From NCBI GenBank assembly GCA_024811115.1, contig JAKOGH010000671.1:1-14619 (forward strand): 14,619 nt of DNA, given 5' to 3'. Positions 1-9,204 of the stretch are shown piece by piece (position 1 is the first letter of the stretch; every line of letters starts with the position of its first letter). The stretch is from Terana coerulea. Taxonomy: Eukaryota > Basidiomycota > Agaricomycetes > Polyporales > Phanerochaetaceae. The position numbers and the translations under genes were made by a program. The notes below the pieces were generated by a model. It was not told where the DNA came from, did no database searches, and was given only the letters and a program-made list of their open reading frames with translations.

Positions 1-683
1 GAGGCCTTGAGTTGTACGCCAATATTGTCCTCTGTCACGGCACTGCGGAGCAGTCAGCTAAATGCGTAGTGATTCATGTCGCATGCTTTTAGCACGCGCC
101 GTGATATAGAGTAAGTTCGCAAGCTCAACAATGGTAACACACTAAAGGTGTTTGTCAGCCAGTACTACCTGTCTTGTCCTCGCCAACACCGGAGTAATTC
201 TATCGTGCACATTTGTCCAACTACTTCGGTTCTGCTTCAGGTCCGAAATCAAATATGCAAATGAAATGCTTATGTCAGACTGTGCCTATTCTACACCGCT
301 ACTGGATGCAAGGACGGAAGATTTACGGGAACAGGATGTCGCGCAAACGGTGCTAGCAGGTTTTTCGAGTGTCGCCTCTTGCTCGTCATCGGGTGGGATG
401 TTTAGTAACGCATTAGAGCAGTGAATCTTTCTTGCGAGGGAAGGGCAGGCCGTAATAGTTCCTCATACCCAAAGTACGCCAACCAAAATTCACGCTTTTC
501 GCCGTTAGCCCACTAGCTTCACCATCACCATCACTTCAGAGTCCACACGCTAATATTCTGCATACATTCTTTGTGGGTGGTCCTGTTCGACCGATACATC
601 CTCCGCAACTGACATCCTGCAGTCCGCACTAGTCCATAGTCCATATTCCGAGGCTCTCCAACTTCGCCCACCCGTTATCCCCT
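1..683. other. Intergenic, outer end of left arm
   Basis: No supported gene. The stretch pairs with 12592-13273. The only sizeable open frame (152-424) has no ATG and is shifted by an indel in the other copy near 13085-13095, so it is not conserved. The part next to 683 would be the 3' flank of gene A. Confidence 0.6.
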
Positions 684-1040
684 CTAAGAAGAGCCGCAGA
701 AAGGCGTGTTGTCAATGTAGATGCAATGGTTTGCCTGCGGAAAGCGTCATCATACGTTGTGTCAGCTGTCGAGGTCCAGTGCAGTAGGCAGCAAGACGGG
801 CACTCACGCCGCAGCTCCCGATCTCGACGAACTGGCTCGCGGTGTTGCACTCCCAGATGGAGTGGTCGTCCGGGCCGCAGATGCTACGCAGCACAACAAG
901 ATCGTAAGTGTCGTGACTATGCAGGTTGGCGGGAGGGACACTCACAACGTGCCGGGCGTGCAGGGGCGGTAGGTCGCGGTGGCGGCGACGTTCGCGGTCA
1001 TCAGGGCGGCGGCAGCAGCGAGGATGGAAAGGAACTGCAT
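684..1040 (-). CDS. Small secreted six-cysteine protein A, left copy
   Basis: Product and function are unknown; this is a 73-residue secreted protein. Exons are 946-1040, 808-883 and 684-734; introns are 62 and 73 nt with gtgagt donors and tag/cag acceptors. Residues 1 to about 20 form a signal peptide (MQFLSIL, an Ala run, then AAT). The mature part has six cysteines at 27, 34, 44, 56, 61 and 70 and ends TPFCGSS. Intron 1 splits codon 32 (TT|C, phase 2) and intron 2 follows Gly57 (phase 0), the same places as in B and C. The ATG was chosen because it starts the signal peptide 103 nt below a TATA box. Against the right copy, 3 of 222 coding bases differ (two synonymous, one Arg/His), which suggests both copies are constrained. 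The six-cysteine spacing resembles a CBM19-type chitin-binding module, but this is not proven. Confidence 0.85.
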
Positions 1041-1142
1041 GTTGGTCGGTTTGTTGAAGAAAAGTGTTCGAAGTAAGTCTTGGGCTTTGCAAGAGAAGAC
1101 GAAGCTGCTTTGCTGACCCACCACCAGCCAAAACACGAAGCC

Positions 1143-1148
1143 TTTATA
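1143..1148 (-). promoter_or_regulatory. TATA box of gene A, left copy
   Basis: TATAAA on the minus strand, within gtataaagg, 103 nt upstream of the A start codon. The same box at the same distance precedes the right copy. Confidence 0.65.
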
Positions 1149-2668
1149 CTGCCTCTCCGTCGCAGCGTCTCGCTGGGCGGGTGTCCTCGCCGTCTTCTGC
1201 GGCACCAAGGAAGGGGTAAGTACCGTTCAGAACACTGCCTGTGTCGCTTATTGAATGCACGAACTGAACATTCTTAGCAGTGCAAACCGTATACTCGCTC
1301 GCATCACGGTCTGAAGGCCGCGCTACGGCGTGTGCTGGCCTTCACTGCTCAATGCCAACGTGCCGAGCTTGGACTAGGGTGTGCGGACGCCGCGCGGAGC
1401 TGTCACCGGGAGTCCGCTGATCGTGTCATTCAAGCGCAGCATCAGCACTAGCGGTCGCGGCGCGTCGTCTCGTTCGGACGCGCATATACTCACTTTGCGC
1501 TGGACCCTCAACCTTTCCGCGAGCTACTAGGATCGCAGACGATACATACCCATTTAAGGCGGCAATGACAGCTGACAGAAGTCAGGATAGCTGATGATAC
1601 TCTGCGCCGGAGTATATCGTATAGTAAGTAAGCTTTCATCCTCGTCTGTCCGAATTGCTGGATAGCAGGATTAGCTTCGCAAATATTTTACAGGTACAAA
1701 TTCTCATTCATGCAATTACGAGCAAAATATGACCGGGAACATGAGGCAGCCTTCTATCTCCGGCTACCGACCTAATATCTGGTCTGGACGAGTCTCAAGT
1801 ATCCGATGTTTTACACAGCAAGCGTTTGTCGGCATCCAAACTAACTGAGGCCCGGTTGCCTCCGCAGAATATGTGCCGTTTCACCAGCGCCGTGCTCCGA
1901 CGCCTTTGTCCCGTGCCGGTGAGAACTGCAATTCTCAGTCTACCGCATTGAAAGCCAGCTCACTTCAGTCTAGAGAGACCTACGGCCAGGACACTCCGCC
2001 AACGAAGACTCCGACCCTGGCCGGAAGCCGAGTTTGTAGGTGGCGCGGTAGACCGTTGGCCATGGACCACGAGACCAGCTTGGAGCGGTCACGGCCACAG
2101 CTCTCGAGATGCTTTGCACTTCGCCATCATTGCAGTCTATTTGGAGATGGGCGGTAGTCACAAGCAGCATATAAACTCATCGGCGCATGCCGCGCGGTGC
2201 GCGCCTTTGCGCCAAGTACGAGGTTCGTCACGGTGTCCGTGTCCTGTCAAACGTGCACAAATAGTGATGTGGTTCCGCTACAGAATCTGTACAAGCCGTG
2301 GCGGCCTCAAAGACAGACAGCCCGTGGAGGACATTCGACGTAGTATGTGCCCATCGTGTTCACTTCAAATCAGTTTACGTAGGCTCTTCTCTTATTTCAC
2401 TTCCAGTACATGGTACGCCCAGCCAGGCGCGTAGGTACTTCTCGCTCATGGGGCTCGCGGTTTATGACAAATGTGCGACATAGCACATATACTGTGCTCT
2501 GTAGCAATTAGCTGCATCACAGGCGGCCATATGCCCTCGCTCAAGCACGTTCAAGCAGGCGCTGTAGCAGTATTCTACAAGGACATAACCACCCAATCGA
2601 CAATCCGCGCCTGCGGCTTGCGGGTGAGCCACCCATCCTGGCCTGTTTATGCATTTCCTTCTCATAAA
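1149..2668. other. Intergenic between A and B, left arm
   Basis: This holds the A upstream region and the 3' flank of B. No gene is firmly supported. The frame at 1873-2157 is the one piece that behaves like coding sequence when the arms are compared (see its own entry). Other open frames here (2114-2434, 2298-2483, 2462-2665) change by replacement or frameshift between arms, or lack an ATG. Confidence 0.5.
1873..2157 (+). other. Possible exon with third-position conservation
   Basis: This 94-codon open frame has no ATG (it opens at a GTG) and is not recognised. Compared with its partner at 11119-11403 there are 7 substitutions in 285 bases. Six fall at third codon positions and five codons change silently; the only replacement is Leu to Val, from a codon with two changes. 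The opposite-strand frame shows about five replacements, so the plus frame is the better coding candidate. Just upstream is an intron-like 3' end: actaac (branch point), pyrimidines, then ccgcag ending at 1866, conserved in both arms. No convincing downstream donor or upstream exon was found. It could be an exon of an unrecognised gene, or chance. Confidence 0.25.
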
Positions 2669-3033
2669 TCATGCGACAGTCGCCAAAGGCGGGATTGAAC
2701 TCGTAGACTGCAGCGGCTCGCAGAACGGCGTGCCGTTGATCTCGGTGCAGATAGTGCCCGTCCTGTCCACACATCGTCCATCCTTCAGCATCATCACAGT
2801 TCGGGACATTGCAGCAGCACGCACCGTGCAGCTCGCGGCCTCGATAAAGCTTCCATTTTCGCATACCAGGATAGCGGTCCCGCTGCCACTGCAGGTACTA
2901 GCGCGATGCGCGGAGGTGAGCACGCTGCGCCCGGCAGGCCGCATGAAGGGACTCACAACGAGCCTGGAGCGCACTGTGCCGCCGCAGGCAGCGCGACGGC
3001 AGCCGCAGCCACGAGAAGAGCGATCAGGTGCAT
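2669..3033 (-). pseudogene. Secreted six-cysteine protein B, left copy, frameshifted
   Basis: Homologue of the intact B at 10243-10606. Exons are 2957-3033, 2825-2897 and from 2762 down to a stop at 2669; introns are 59 and 62 nt. The signal peptide is residues 1-19 (MHLIALL, Ala-rich, ending AAA before Gln20). Cysteines are at 21, 28, 38 and 49, with the segment ILVCENGSF. Exon 3 has GGG near 2757-2759 where the right copy has GG. With normal splicing this extra base shifts the frame, loses the ICTEINGTPFC ending and gives a longer unrelated tail ending near 2541. If intron 2 is kept, its 62 nt plus the extra base are open and in frame, giving a version with a 21-residue insert and one extra Cys. 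It is either a pseudogene or a copy with altered splicing. Exon 2 differences from the right copy are mostly silent, so the break looks recent. Confidence 0.75.
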
Positions 3034-3116
3034 GATGTGGTGGTGGTTGGTGGAAAGTACGGCACAGAGGTCGAATGTGAGAAGCTTGCCAGTGTCTCGC
3101 CGCGCCCGACGCCCAG

Positions 3117-3125
3117 CCATTTATG
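3117..3125 (-). promoter_or_regulatory. TATA-like box of gene B, left copy
   Basis: CATAAATGG on the minus strand, preceded by ttacg and followed by a GC-rich stretch, 84 nt above the B start codon. The C promoter has the closely similar gcgCATAAAAGGcggg at the same distance. Confidence 0.6.
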
Positions 3126-3925
3126 CGTAACAGAAATTTTCATTTTTGGATCCCTGGTGAGTAGCCTCGTACCATTCATGCGTGGACGCGTCTTTGAGCC
3201 GTGCGCCACCGGTGTTTGGCACGACGCCATCTGTCAATGTCGATGGCGGGCGCATCGGGCGCATGTACCCTGCGTGGTTCACTGCTATCAGCGCGTACGC
3301 TGATGTTGTCGGCACGCAAGCCTTGATCTTCGGCACATCATGTATTTTTGGACTCGTTGCACTGACTGGTCCGCCCTCGTTCACGAGCTAACACCTTTTC
3401 TGAATAGTGCGCCGCCAGTGCGCCGCCCTCCGTCACGATTGACGTCGCGCGCATCGCACGCGCCCGCCCTGTACGATGCCCCAGCCTTTGCGTGCGTGCG
3501 CCGATCCTGCCATGGGCGTGCGCGTCGAACCTTGACCAATCCCCGTCAAACAACGTACGCGGCACAACGCCGCCAACACAGTTAATACCTGCAGAACGTG
3601 ACTGGGAAAGTGTCGATACGATATAACGGCCCCTGGTCACCTTCGAGCGGTAGACTGCATGCCAGGGCCACGAAGGTTGGCAAAGTGGGACTCGGCGGCG
3701 GTCTCATGGACGCGTTGATGGTGAATGATCTCGCCAAATGAAACCTAAATGGGCAGTCCTCGATCCGACACATTCCGGATCAACACAGGTACGTCACGTA
3801 CCGTTTAGGCTTTACGTGCTTTGCTAACGCTCGGTATTAGAAACAAGAATATTTGAGCAAGCCCGCGAGCCAAAACTGTATGGGCCATCCATAGTGACTA
3901 GCTGATGTATGCATCTCTTCTCGAT
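3126..3925. other. Intergenic between B and C, left arm
   Basis: B upstream region and C 3' flank, matching about 9360-10150. Open frames at 3182-3391, 3340-3585 and 3338-3640 differ from their right-arm counterparts mainly by amino-acid replacements or frameshifts. No gene is supported. Confidence 0.55.
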
Positions 3926-4313
3926 CTATACAGCGGCCGTCGCCCTGGTATCGAATGTTGTCGTTGTTGTCGGGGCTGGCACACAGAATGGGCCCCCGCC
4001 GATGAAGGTGCAGATCTCCCCGTCCTGCGGGCACACCCCGTCCGTCACTCAGCACAATCTAGACTCCGAAAAACACACGACAGACGCACCGGGCATTTCT
4101 CCACCTCGACGAGCGTGCCGGTCACGGTGCACACGAGGATCGCGTCCGCCGTGCAGAAACTATTAGGACAGCCAGAACGCGCAACGGGAGCAAGTCAGTG
4201 CGAGAGCGTCAACGGCGCGCGGGGGGGAATGCGCACAAGGAGCCGGCGCCGCACTGGGCCGCGGCGGGCAGGACGGCGGCCGCCGTGAGAGCGAGGAGAG
4301 CGAGCACGCGCAT
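3926..4313 (-). CDS. Small secreted six-cysteine protein C
   Basis: An 81-residue predicted secreted protein of unknown function. Exons are 4237-4313, 4090-4159 and 3926-4024; introns are 77 nt (gtgcgc donor, tag acceptor) and 65 nt (gtgcgt donor, gcag acceptor). The signal peptide is residues 1-19 (MRVLALLALT, ending AAA), with Gln20 as likely mature N-terminus. Cysteines are at 21, 28, 36, 48, 54 and 63. The segment ILVC and the ending ICTFIGGGPFC align with B (ILVC, ICTEINGTPFC). After the last Cys is a short Thr-rich tail (five Thr in a row). Intron positions and phases match A and B, showing common descent. This is the only complete copy of C: the inner boundary of the inverted repeat cuts through it. 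A CBM19-like chitin-binding role is possible but unproven. Confidence 0.82.
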
Positions 4314-4394
4314 GATGTTGTAGTTTGTGGACGGTCTAGTACTTGGGGGTGTAGGGCGCGAATGCGAGTGGGTATGGGTGTCGGCAACAGCCCG

Positions 4395-4403
4395 CCTTTT
4401 ATG
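4395..4403 (-). promoter_or_regulatory. TATA-like box of gene C
   Basis: CATAAAAGG on the minus strand, 82 nt above the C start. The context gcgcataaaaggcggg and an A-rich patch upstream (aacaaaaaatt) parallel the B promoter, which suggests shared control inherited with the duplication. Confidence 0.6.
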
Positions 4404-5025
4404 CGCAACGTCCAATTGAATTTTTTGTTCCCAACGAATGAGCTCCCGCGCATCCCTGCAGCGTTCCGCAGCTGTTCGGCATGAACCCATGACGCTATCG
4501 GTCAATGCTGCCCGCTCGTGGCAATGTCGATGAACCCTCGACGCGTCCGGAGCGCACACCCAGAGCAAAGAGTCGCTTTCTATATATACACCCAGTGCCA
4601 TCGTCATTGAACGTTTGAATAGGGTGGCGCGTACGCTGGAGCGAGTTTGAGTTATGCCCTCTGTTACTCTCTGAATATATCAGCAACTCCGTGTAATGAC
4701 CGAAATTCCGTGATTATGAGTTCCCTTTACCGTGTGGGGAATGTGTCGGATCCAGTGCGGCGTGCTCGCACAGCCTTGGCCCCGCTGGTCCAGAACTCAC
4801 TGTAAACGAAGCCCGACAAGCGGTCCGACGGCTTTGTGGCGCCGGCATCGGCCGAGCATCCAGAGGGTGTGCGCCACGCCGTACGTCTCATACGTGCCAG
4901 CCGATCCGATGCAACGGTTGTCTTAATTGACGGCCTCATACAAATACATTTCCATTTCATCGTTTATCCCCGTATTCCTCTCCATGTCACCTCTTGTTCC
5001 CTTCCGATGCCCCGTTGTGCAACAG
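4404..5025. other. Intergenic between C and peroxiredoxin
   Basis: Upstream region of C and 3' flank of the peroxiredoxin, outside the inverted repeat. It has a tatatata run near 4581-4590 that could be a TATA element, but no gene starts at a sensible distance. Open frames here (4495-4686, 4727-4960, 4732-4926) show no recognisable domains. No gene is supported. Confidence 0.55.
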
Positions 5026-6182
5026 TTAGAGGAACGCGAGCACCTTGTCTGCTGCGGTGACGGTGAGCTCGCCGGGCGAGGGCTCGACGACGACGTGCGT
5101 CACGGTCGTACCCTCGGTGATAAGCACGAAGCGCTGCGTTTCCAACACGGGAAGCCAGCACGGTGGTCGGGCAAGTGAGGTGGAAGGAAAGCGAGAGGAA
5201 AATCAAACGGGAGTGGACGGCAAAGGGAGGTTGGGGGAAGCGACGCGCAGACAAGAAACAAACAAAGAGGTGAGATAGGTACGGGGCGGAAGGCGGGAGG
5301 CACGCACCTTGGCGCGTGGCGAGCCGAGCCGCGCGGACGCGTCGAATAGCAGGCCGAGCGCGCCTGCGAACGCGCCGCGGTCGTCCGCGATGAACTTCAA
5401 CGCTGCATTGCGTATGAGAGTGCGTGCGATCAGTAGCGGATCTGGTGGCGACTATCGAGGCGCGTGGCAGGATGTATGCGGGGGTGAAGGGGAGAGGAGG
5501 AAGGGAGAGGGACGGCGTGGAGGCTTCTGACTCCTCATAGCATCTCTCGGCACAGTTCCCCACTTCCACTCCCCCGTCATTCGTCCCTGTAGCACCGCAT
5601 ACACCCTCCCCACTCACCCAACCAAAAAAAACAAAAAAAAATACTCACGCGCAGCATCTGCACCAAAGCTATCCTTCCAAGCCCTGCACACTTCGACGTC
5701 AGCCTTCCACGTTCCTGCGCGGCAGCAAACGAGACGCACTTCATGACGAAAAAGTCATTGACGCCGACAACGTACACGTCCTGGACGCCCTTCGCCTTGA
5801 ACTGCCCGTACGCCTCGGCGTAGCCCGGCACCTGGCGCGTGCAGGTGCCCGTGAACGCGCCGGGCACGCCGACCTGCACATGCCATCACACGGTGGTCAG
5901 TACGCCCAAAGCTTCAGAGGTCGAGATGAGAACGGGGGAGGACGCACGATGGCGTTCTTGCCCGTGAGCCCCGCGAACGTGAACTCCTGGTCGGCCGCCT
6001 CGAGCTTCACGGGCACCTTGACGGGGAGCTCCGCATCTGCACACACGTCGTCAGGTTGCGTGCGAGGAAGGAGGGAAGGAAGGGAGGTGGGAAAGCGTAC
6101 TGGGCTCGACCTGGGCGGCGCTGAGGAGCGATACGGCGGCGCCGTGCGCGGCGTTGGTGACGGATGAAAGAAGCGACGCCAT
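5026..6182 (-). CDS. One-Cys peroxiredoxin, PRX5/PMP20/AHP1 group
   Basis: A thioredoxin-fold thiol peroxidase of the atypical peroxiredoxin-5 group, which reduces hydrogen peroxide and alkyl hydroperoxides. Six exons: 6101-6182, 5948-6036, 5740-5873, 5649-5683, 5308-5402 and 5026-5133. Introns are 64, 74, 56, 246 and 174 nt, all gt-ag, and all phases join. The product is 180 residues, normal for the family. The active-site loop is VGVPGAFTGTCTRQVPGY with peroxidatic Cys68; many relatives have FTPTC. Further family blocks are VYVVGVNDFFVMKAW, GALGLLFDASARLG and SPRAKRF, the last with the candidate catalytic Arg. Cys68 is the only cysteine, so there is no internal resolving Cys and an external thiol must recycle it. 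It ends AFL, with no SKL-type peroxisomal signal, so it is probably cytosolic. It is divergent from X1 across 344 bp. Confidence 0.94.
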
Positions 6183-6526
6183 CGTTTTCTTGTCCTAGCT
6201 GAGTTTTGGTCTACGAGTGGTCTTAGCTGCGAGGTGGGACCTTGGGAGAGCGAGCGAGGGAACGTACGTGCGAGCGTGCGCCGGGAATCGATGTGCTCTA
6301 TATTAGCGCCCGAGCACGCGCGTGACGCCATTGAGCGCCCATTTACGCGCCCACGTGCGCGACGCGCTTTGTTTAACGCCGGGATCTCGCGACGCGTTTT
6401 CAAACCCCGCGTCTCGCCCTCCAGCCAGTCTTAAGCTCGAGCCGACGCGCTTTCATCCCCATCTCACTTGCCTCTTCCCACTCTCTTGAGCTACTTTCAC
6501 TCTCGTACTCTCTCAAAGCTTTAGCC
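6183..6526. promoter_or_regulatory. Divergent promoter of peroxiredoxin and X1
   Basis: A 344-bp head-to-head intergenic region. A TATA-like tatatta lies near 6299-6305, about 120 bp above the peroxiredoxin start. On the X1 side are an E-box CACGTG (6352-6357), several ACGCG words (6345, 6362, 6392 as full ACGCGT, 6444) and a CT-rich leader just above the ATG. From about 6350 on it is conserved in front of X2, so that half belongs to X. The ACGCGT word matches the MCB/MBF site known in yeasts; its use here is inference. Confidence 0.55.
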
Positions 6527-7170
6527 ATGTCTACTCTTCAGCACACTGCTCCCTGGGCTTTCGAGGCCGGTCCGCCTGCGCCCGTCGCTGCCGAGAACGG
6601 CAAGGCCGCTTCCACGGTCCGCGCCGCCGTCAACAAGCTCCGCTCCAAGTTCTCGTCGCCCAAGCGCGAGAAGAAGGTCGTCGAGGTCGTCCCCGCCACT
6701 TGCCCGCCCGTCGTGTTCATCAAGACCACCCGCAAGGAGCGCGAGCAGGCTGCTCGATGCTGCCAGTGCGTCATCAACTACGAAGTGCGCGACGACGCCA
6801 GGTTCGGCAACGGCGTGCGGGGATCTGTGAAGAGGAGGATCGCGCAGGTGTTCTCGGTACGTCCGCTGCGCTCGCTGGGATATGTTTGATTGACTGACGG
6901 TGTCTCGTCCAGTCCTCCAATGACCGTGTTTGCATGCACAAGGTCAAGGTACGTATCCCGTGCCCTCGCTTACTACTTTGTTCTGACAATATCATGCAGC
7001 CCAGCATTGAGATTGAGATTGACGTTATCTCGGACGCTGTTTACCCCTGCGCAGAGGGTCTGAAGATCAAGACATTGCTCAATGTCGACAACGGGTCTTC
7101 GGTTTATGTCCTTGCCCTCACTCTTACTCCTTCCCTGGCCTCGATGATTTCGGCAGACTTATCTGACTAG
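6527..7170 (+). CDS. Unknown protein X1
   Basis: Function not recognised. Exons are 6527-6856, 6913-6948 and 7000-7170; introns are 56 nt and 51 nt, both with gtacgt donors and cag acceptors, phase 0. The product is 178 residues. The N-terminal half is basic (VNKLRSKFSSPKREKK, FIKTTRKEREQ) and carries a CCQC cysteine group. The C-terminal part has acidic-hydrophobic alternation (IEIEIDVISD) and ends in a hydrophobic segment. No signal peptide or obvious membrane span is seen. The 51-nt intron is in frame and open, so its retention would also give a full-length protein. The start follows a CT-rich leader and is shared with X2. The basic-then-acidic layout and tandem duplication are the only clues to its role. 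Confidence 0.8.
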
Positions 7171-7253
7171 CTGTCTCCGGCGCTCTCGCCTGTCTCTCAA
7201 GCCCGGTCTTCAAGGCCTCGGAACTCTGCCTTTGTCGACGACTTGCGCTGGCC

Positions 7254-7508
7254 ATGTTCACCACAGCCACCATCGAGGACTTGGCCGACTACGACGATGA
7301 GGTCGACTCTGCACTGTATGATGTCGACGCAGATGGCTCTCTTCTAGCCCGCTTAGCCTCATCCGACCCTTCCAGCTTGATCTGCGATGGAAACACCGTC
7401 CTCGATTTCATGGCCTCCCTCGGAACTTTGACCAAGTACTACAAGGCCAAGACCGCAGAAGCTGACGTTCCGGCCGCTTTGATGGCTCCCTTGGATGCCT
7501 CCGACTAA
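7254..7508 (+). CDS. Acidic ORF Y1, probably N-terminally truncated
   Basis: An 84-codon ATG frame with an acidic start (MFTTATIEDLADYDDEVDS), unrecognised. Repeat 2 has the same segment preceded in frame by about 85 more codons from an ATG at 14077. Here that region is shortened by a deletion, its ATG corresponds to CTG, and the surviving upstream piece (from about 7197) is out of frame with Y1. Y1 lies only 84 nt past the X1 stop, with no room for a normal fungal promoter, so it could be a remnant or part of a longer transcript. Its reading frame is intact, unlike Y2. Confidence 0.35.
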   Translation: MFTTATIEDLADYDDEVDSALYDVDADGSLLARLASSDPSSLICDGNTVLDFMASLGTLTKYYKAKTAEADVPAALMAPLDASD

Positions 7509-7593
7509 GGCTCAAATCTCGCCTCCGCTTTTTCACCCCCACGCAATGTCGTCCAAGATCAAGATGCCACGCCGCATCGACAACGGGCCTTGG

Positions 7594-7850
7594 ACGACCT
7601 CTTGTATATCTCTCAAGTCCCGCCTTCAAGGCCTCCGAATTTCGCCCATGGCGACAACCCGCCCCGGGTCATCAATTGGACTCTGCGCCACATCGCATGT
7701 GTGGTCGCGTTCCAGCCCATCTCTACCCAAGCTTGAATCGTGTTTCAGCTCCAAGTCTCGCTTCTCCGGCCTCCAATCTCTGGCTTCTCTCTCATCTGCG
7801 CCGCTTGCATTGTGTGGTCGCGTCTCAGCCTATCGCATCTGTTAATCCAG
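7594..7850 (+). repeat. Third, partial copy of the Y upstream region
   Basis: Positions 7594-7735 resemble 14066-14200 and, for a shorter stretch, 7180-7225. Shared landmarks are caag...cttcaaggcctc, gcgacaacccgcc, and cgcatgtgtgg followed by ccagccca. Translated in the Y frame, SLKSRLQGL, ATTR and SHVW match SVKSGLQGLG, ATTR and SHVW of Y2. The X-Y block is thus at least partly tandem. Similarity weakens after about 7735. The frame runs open from ATGs at 7495 and 7543 to a stop at 7845. Confidence 0.6.
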
Positions 7851-8381
7851 CATTGGACCCTATTCTCTCAAGCCGTATACCGCTTCGGATCCTACCCGCC
7901 CCTATGAACACCAGCCTACCTCCGTCGGACTGCCCAACCCGTACGATCCACCCGAGGCCACATTTGATGACACGGCCGGCTTCAGCCTTGTGAGCGGGAG
8001 CAGAGACCACTCGCGTGGCTCGCCCCTCCACACTGCTGTCATACGGTCTACGCGATGGCTCGGGTCGGATAAGGTGAGCATTGCACGCACGAGCGTCCTC
8101 GATGATTGCTGACAATATGTCTTGCAGCTACTCGCGGTGTACGGGACATTCACACGTCTATCTCGGTACTGCCCAGTCGCTGGATGAGTCAGGTTTGTCT
8201 TCTGCCGCGCTTCTAGTCCTCTGACCCAAATCTAACCCTTCTGCTTGTAGCTATTCTCTCCGGAGTGATGGCAGTCCACAACTACGCACCCTTACTCACT
8301 ATCCACCATGTCGCTCCATACCCCCTCGAACATATCACCCGCCGATTGTGGTGCGCCGGAGATTATCAGACCAATATATGA
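7851..8381 (+). other. Possible spliced gene or remnant, unrecognised
   Basis: Two intron signatures are good: 8074-8127 (gtgagc donor, ctgac branch, ttgcag acceptor) and 8193-8250 (gtttgt donor, ctaac branch, ttgtag acceptor). One frame runs through about 7856-8073 and ends in the next exon at a TGA just before 8190 (includes NPYDPPEATFDDTAGF). Another joins a short stretch before 8073 through 8128-8192 and 8251 to a TGA at 8379-8381 (includes VMAVHNYAPLLTIHHVAPYP). I cannot decide between them, and the 5' end is not clear. It directly follows the partial Y repeat and may be its 3' continuation. Confidence 0.3.
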
Positions 8382-9204
8382 TACCATGTAGCAAATTTCT
8401 CTTTTCCTTCAAGTTTTCTATGTCTCCGTATCTACTATATTTTCCTTTCTTGTACACAATGTGTCCCGATAATTTCTCTTGATCGCCTCTGTTTCTCTTT
8501 ATCCACTGTAATTTCCTGTATGCTATCAATCCTGATCCTCAATCCCCTGTTTGAATTCGCCCTCGTGGACGATGACATTGAGCTACAGCCTACAGGCTGC
8601 TCGAGCTTTGTTGACGGATGTTAGGATTCCAAGCGTCCACCTTCCTTTCTCGGCCTATCTCTCTCGACCTGTACTTTCATCGCAACTCCCCGCCTCACGC
8701 ACACTCCGCACCTCTCACATAACGGCTCACTTGGCTATCCTGCGGCTGCATAATAACCTCCTGTCCACTCAATGCGGAAGATGGTTTGGTTTGGGGATCA
8801 ACGACGCCTGTGCCGCCTCATGGCCATCGAGTAAGTACTGGCCGGTGCAATACTAGGATCTTCGCTACTCTTCCTTCAAGAGGGCTGATTGTGTTACATA
8901 GAAGGTACTGACAAAGACGTAACCCGCGTTCATAGGAGTGTCGACAACAACGGACGACGATCACGACCCGGCGTCCCAGCAGGCTATGTCTGCCGCGACA
9001 TCAGATACCAGTACTCGTGACCGAGACCGCGCCGCTGGGAAATCGCGCAGACACTTCGCTCAAGATCGGCGTCGTTGCCCGTCGGAGGTGTGGAAGAGTG
9101 TGCTAGACGTGCGTCCCCCGTGCAGTCACGGTAGCGACGTCCACACACGCGCGTACAACGTCGAGCTCTGCGCCCGTTGCATCCTGGCCCTTCACGCGCC
9201 GGCG
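8382..9204. other. AT-richer flank and small-gene candidate
   Basis: 8382-8530 is T-rich, with oligo-T runs and atatt words as in a fungal 3' flank. Further on, an ATG at 8772 opens a 20-codon exon to a gtaagt donor at 8831. If spliced to 8936 it ends at a TGA at 9018-9020, giving about 47 residues (MRKMVWFGDQRR... to ...RDIRYQYS). No homologue is recognised and there is no second copy to test it, so it is only a candidate. From about 9120 the sequence faintly resembles exon 2 of gene C. Confidence 0.25.

Larger units (their letters stand above)
1..4075 (+). repeat. Left arm of ~4 kb inverted repeat
   Basis: The reverse complement of this stretch matches about 9205-13273 colinearly. Landmarks pair with nearly constant coordinate sums: position 1 with 13273, A start 1040 with 12233, B start 3033 with 10243, C stop 3926 with 9359. 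Only small indels separate the arms. Divergence is a few percent by eye, for example 7 substitutions over 1873-2157. The homology still holds at position 1, so the arm may extend out of the window. The inner edge lies inside gene C, where similarity fades between its intron 2 and exon 2. No terminal repeats, target-site duplications or transposase were found, so it reads as a segmental duplication rather than a transposon. Confidence 0.95.
6350..7589 (+). repeat. Direct repeat 1 (X-Y block)
   Basis: Matches 13327-14619 in the same orientation: X promoter, X gene, Y region, and a tail from ctcaaatctcg to gacaacggg at 7589. The match continues to the end of the window. It differs from repeat 2 by an extra X intron and by a deletion between X and Y. 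Confidence 0.88.

Noticed and set aside
152..424. 90-codon plus-strand frame at the left end
   Set aside because: It opens at TTG, and the right-arm copy has an indel that shifts the frame; no purifying pattern.
1970..2170. 66-codon minus frame also open in the right arm (11106-11306)
   Set aside because: Its differences between arms are mostly replacements, whereas the opposite strand's are silent; it is a shadow frame.
2114..2434. 106-codon frame kept open in both arms
   Set aside because: No ATG, a different stop in the right copy, and about half of the changes are replacements; not enough to call coding.
3182..3391. 69-codon frame with a membrane-like segment, same ends in both arms
   Set aside because: It starts at GTG and the differences seen are nearly all replacements, so it does not behave as a gene.
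4578..4592. tatatata run as a gene promoter
   Set aside because: No supported gene starts within a plausible distance on either strand; C has its own TATA-like box closer in.
4964..5617. 217-codon minus frame
   Set aside because: It runs across exons and introns of the peroxiredoxin in another frame; spurious.
8335..8529. 64-codon Lys/Arg-rich minus frame
   Set aside because: It is the complement of a T-rich flank; composition alone explains it.
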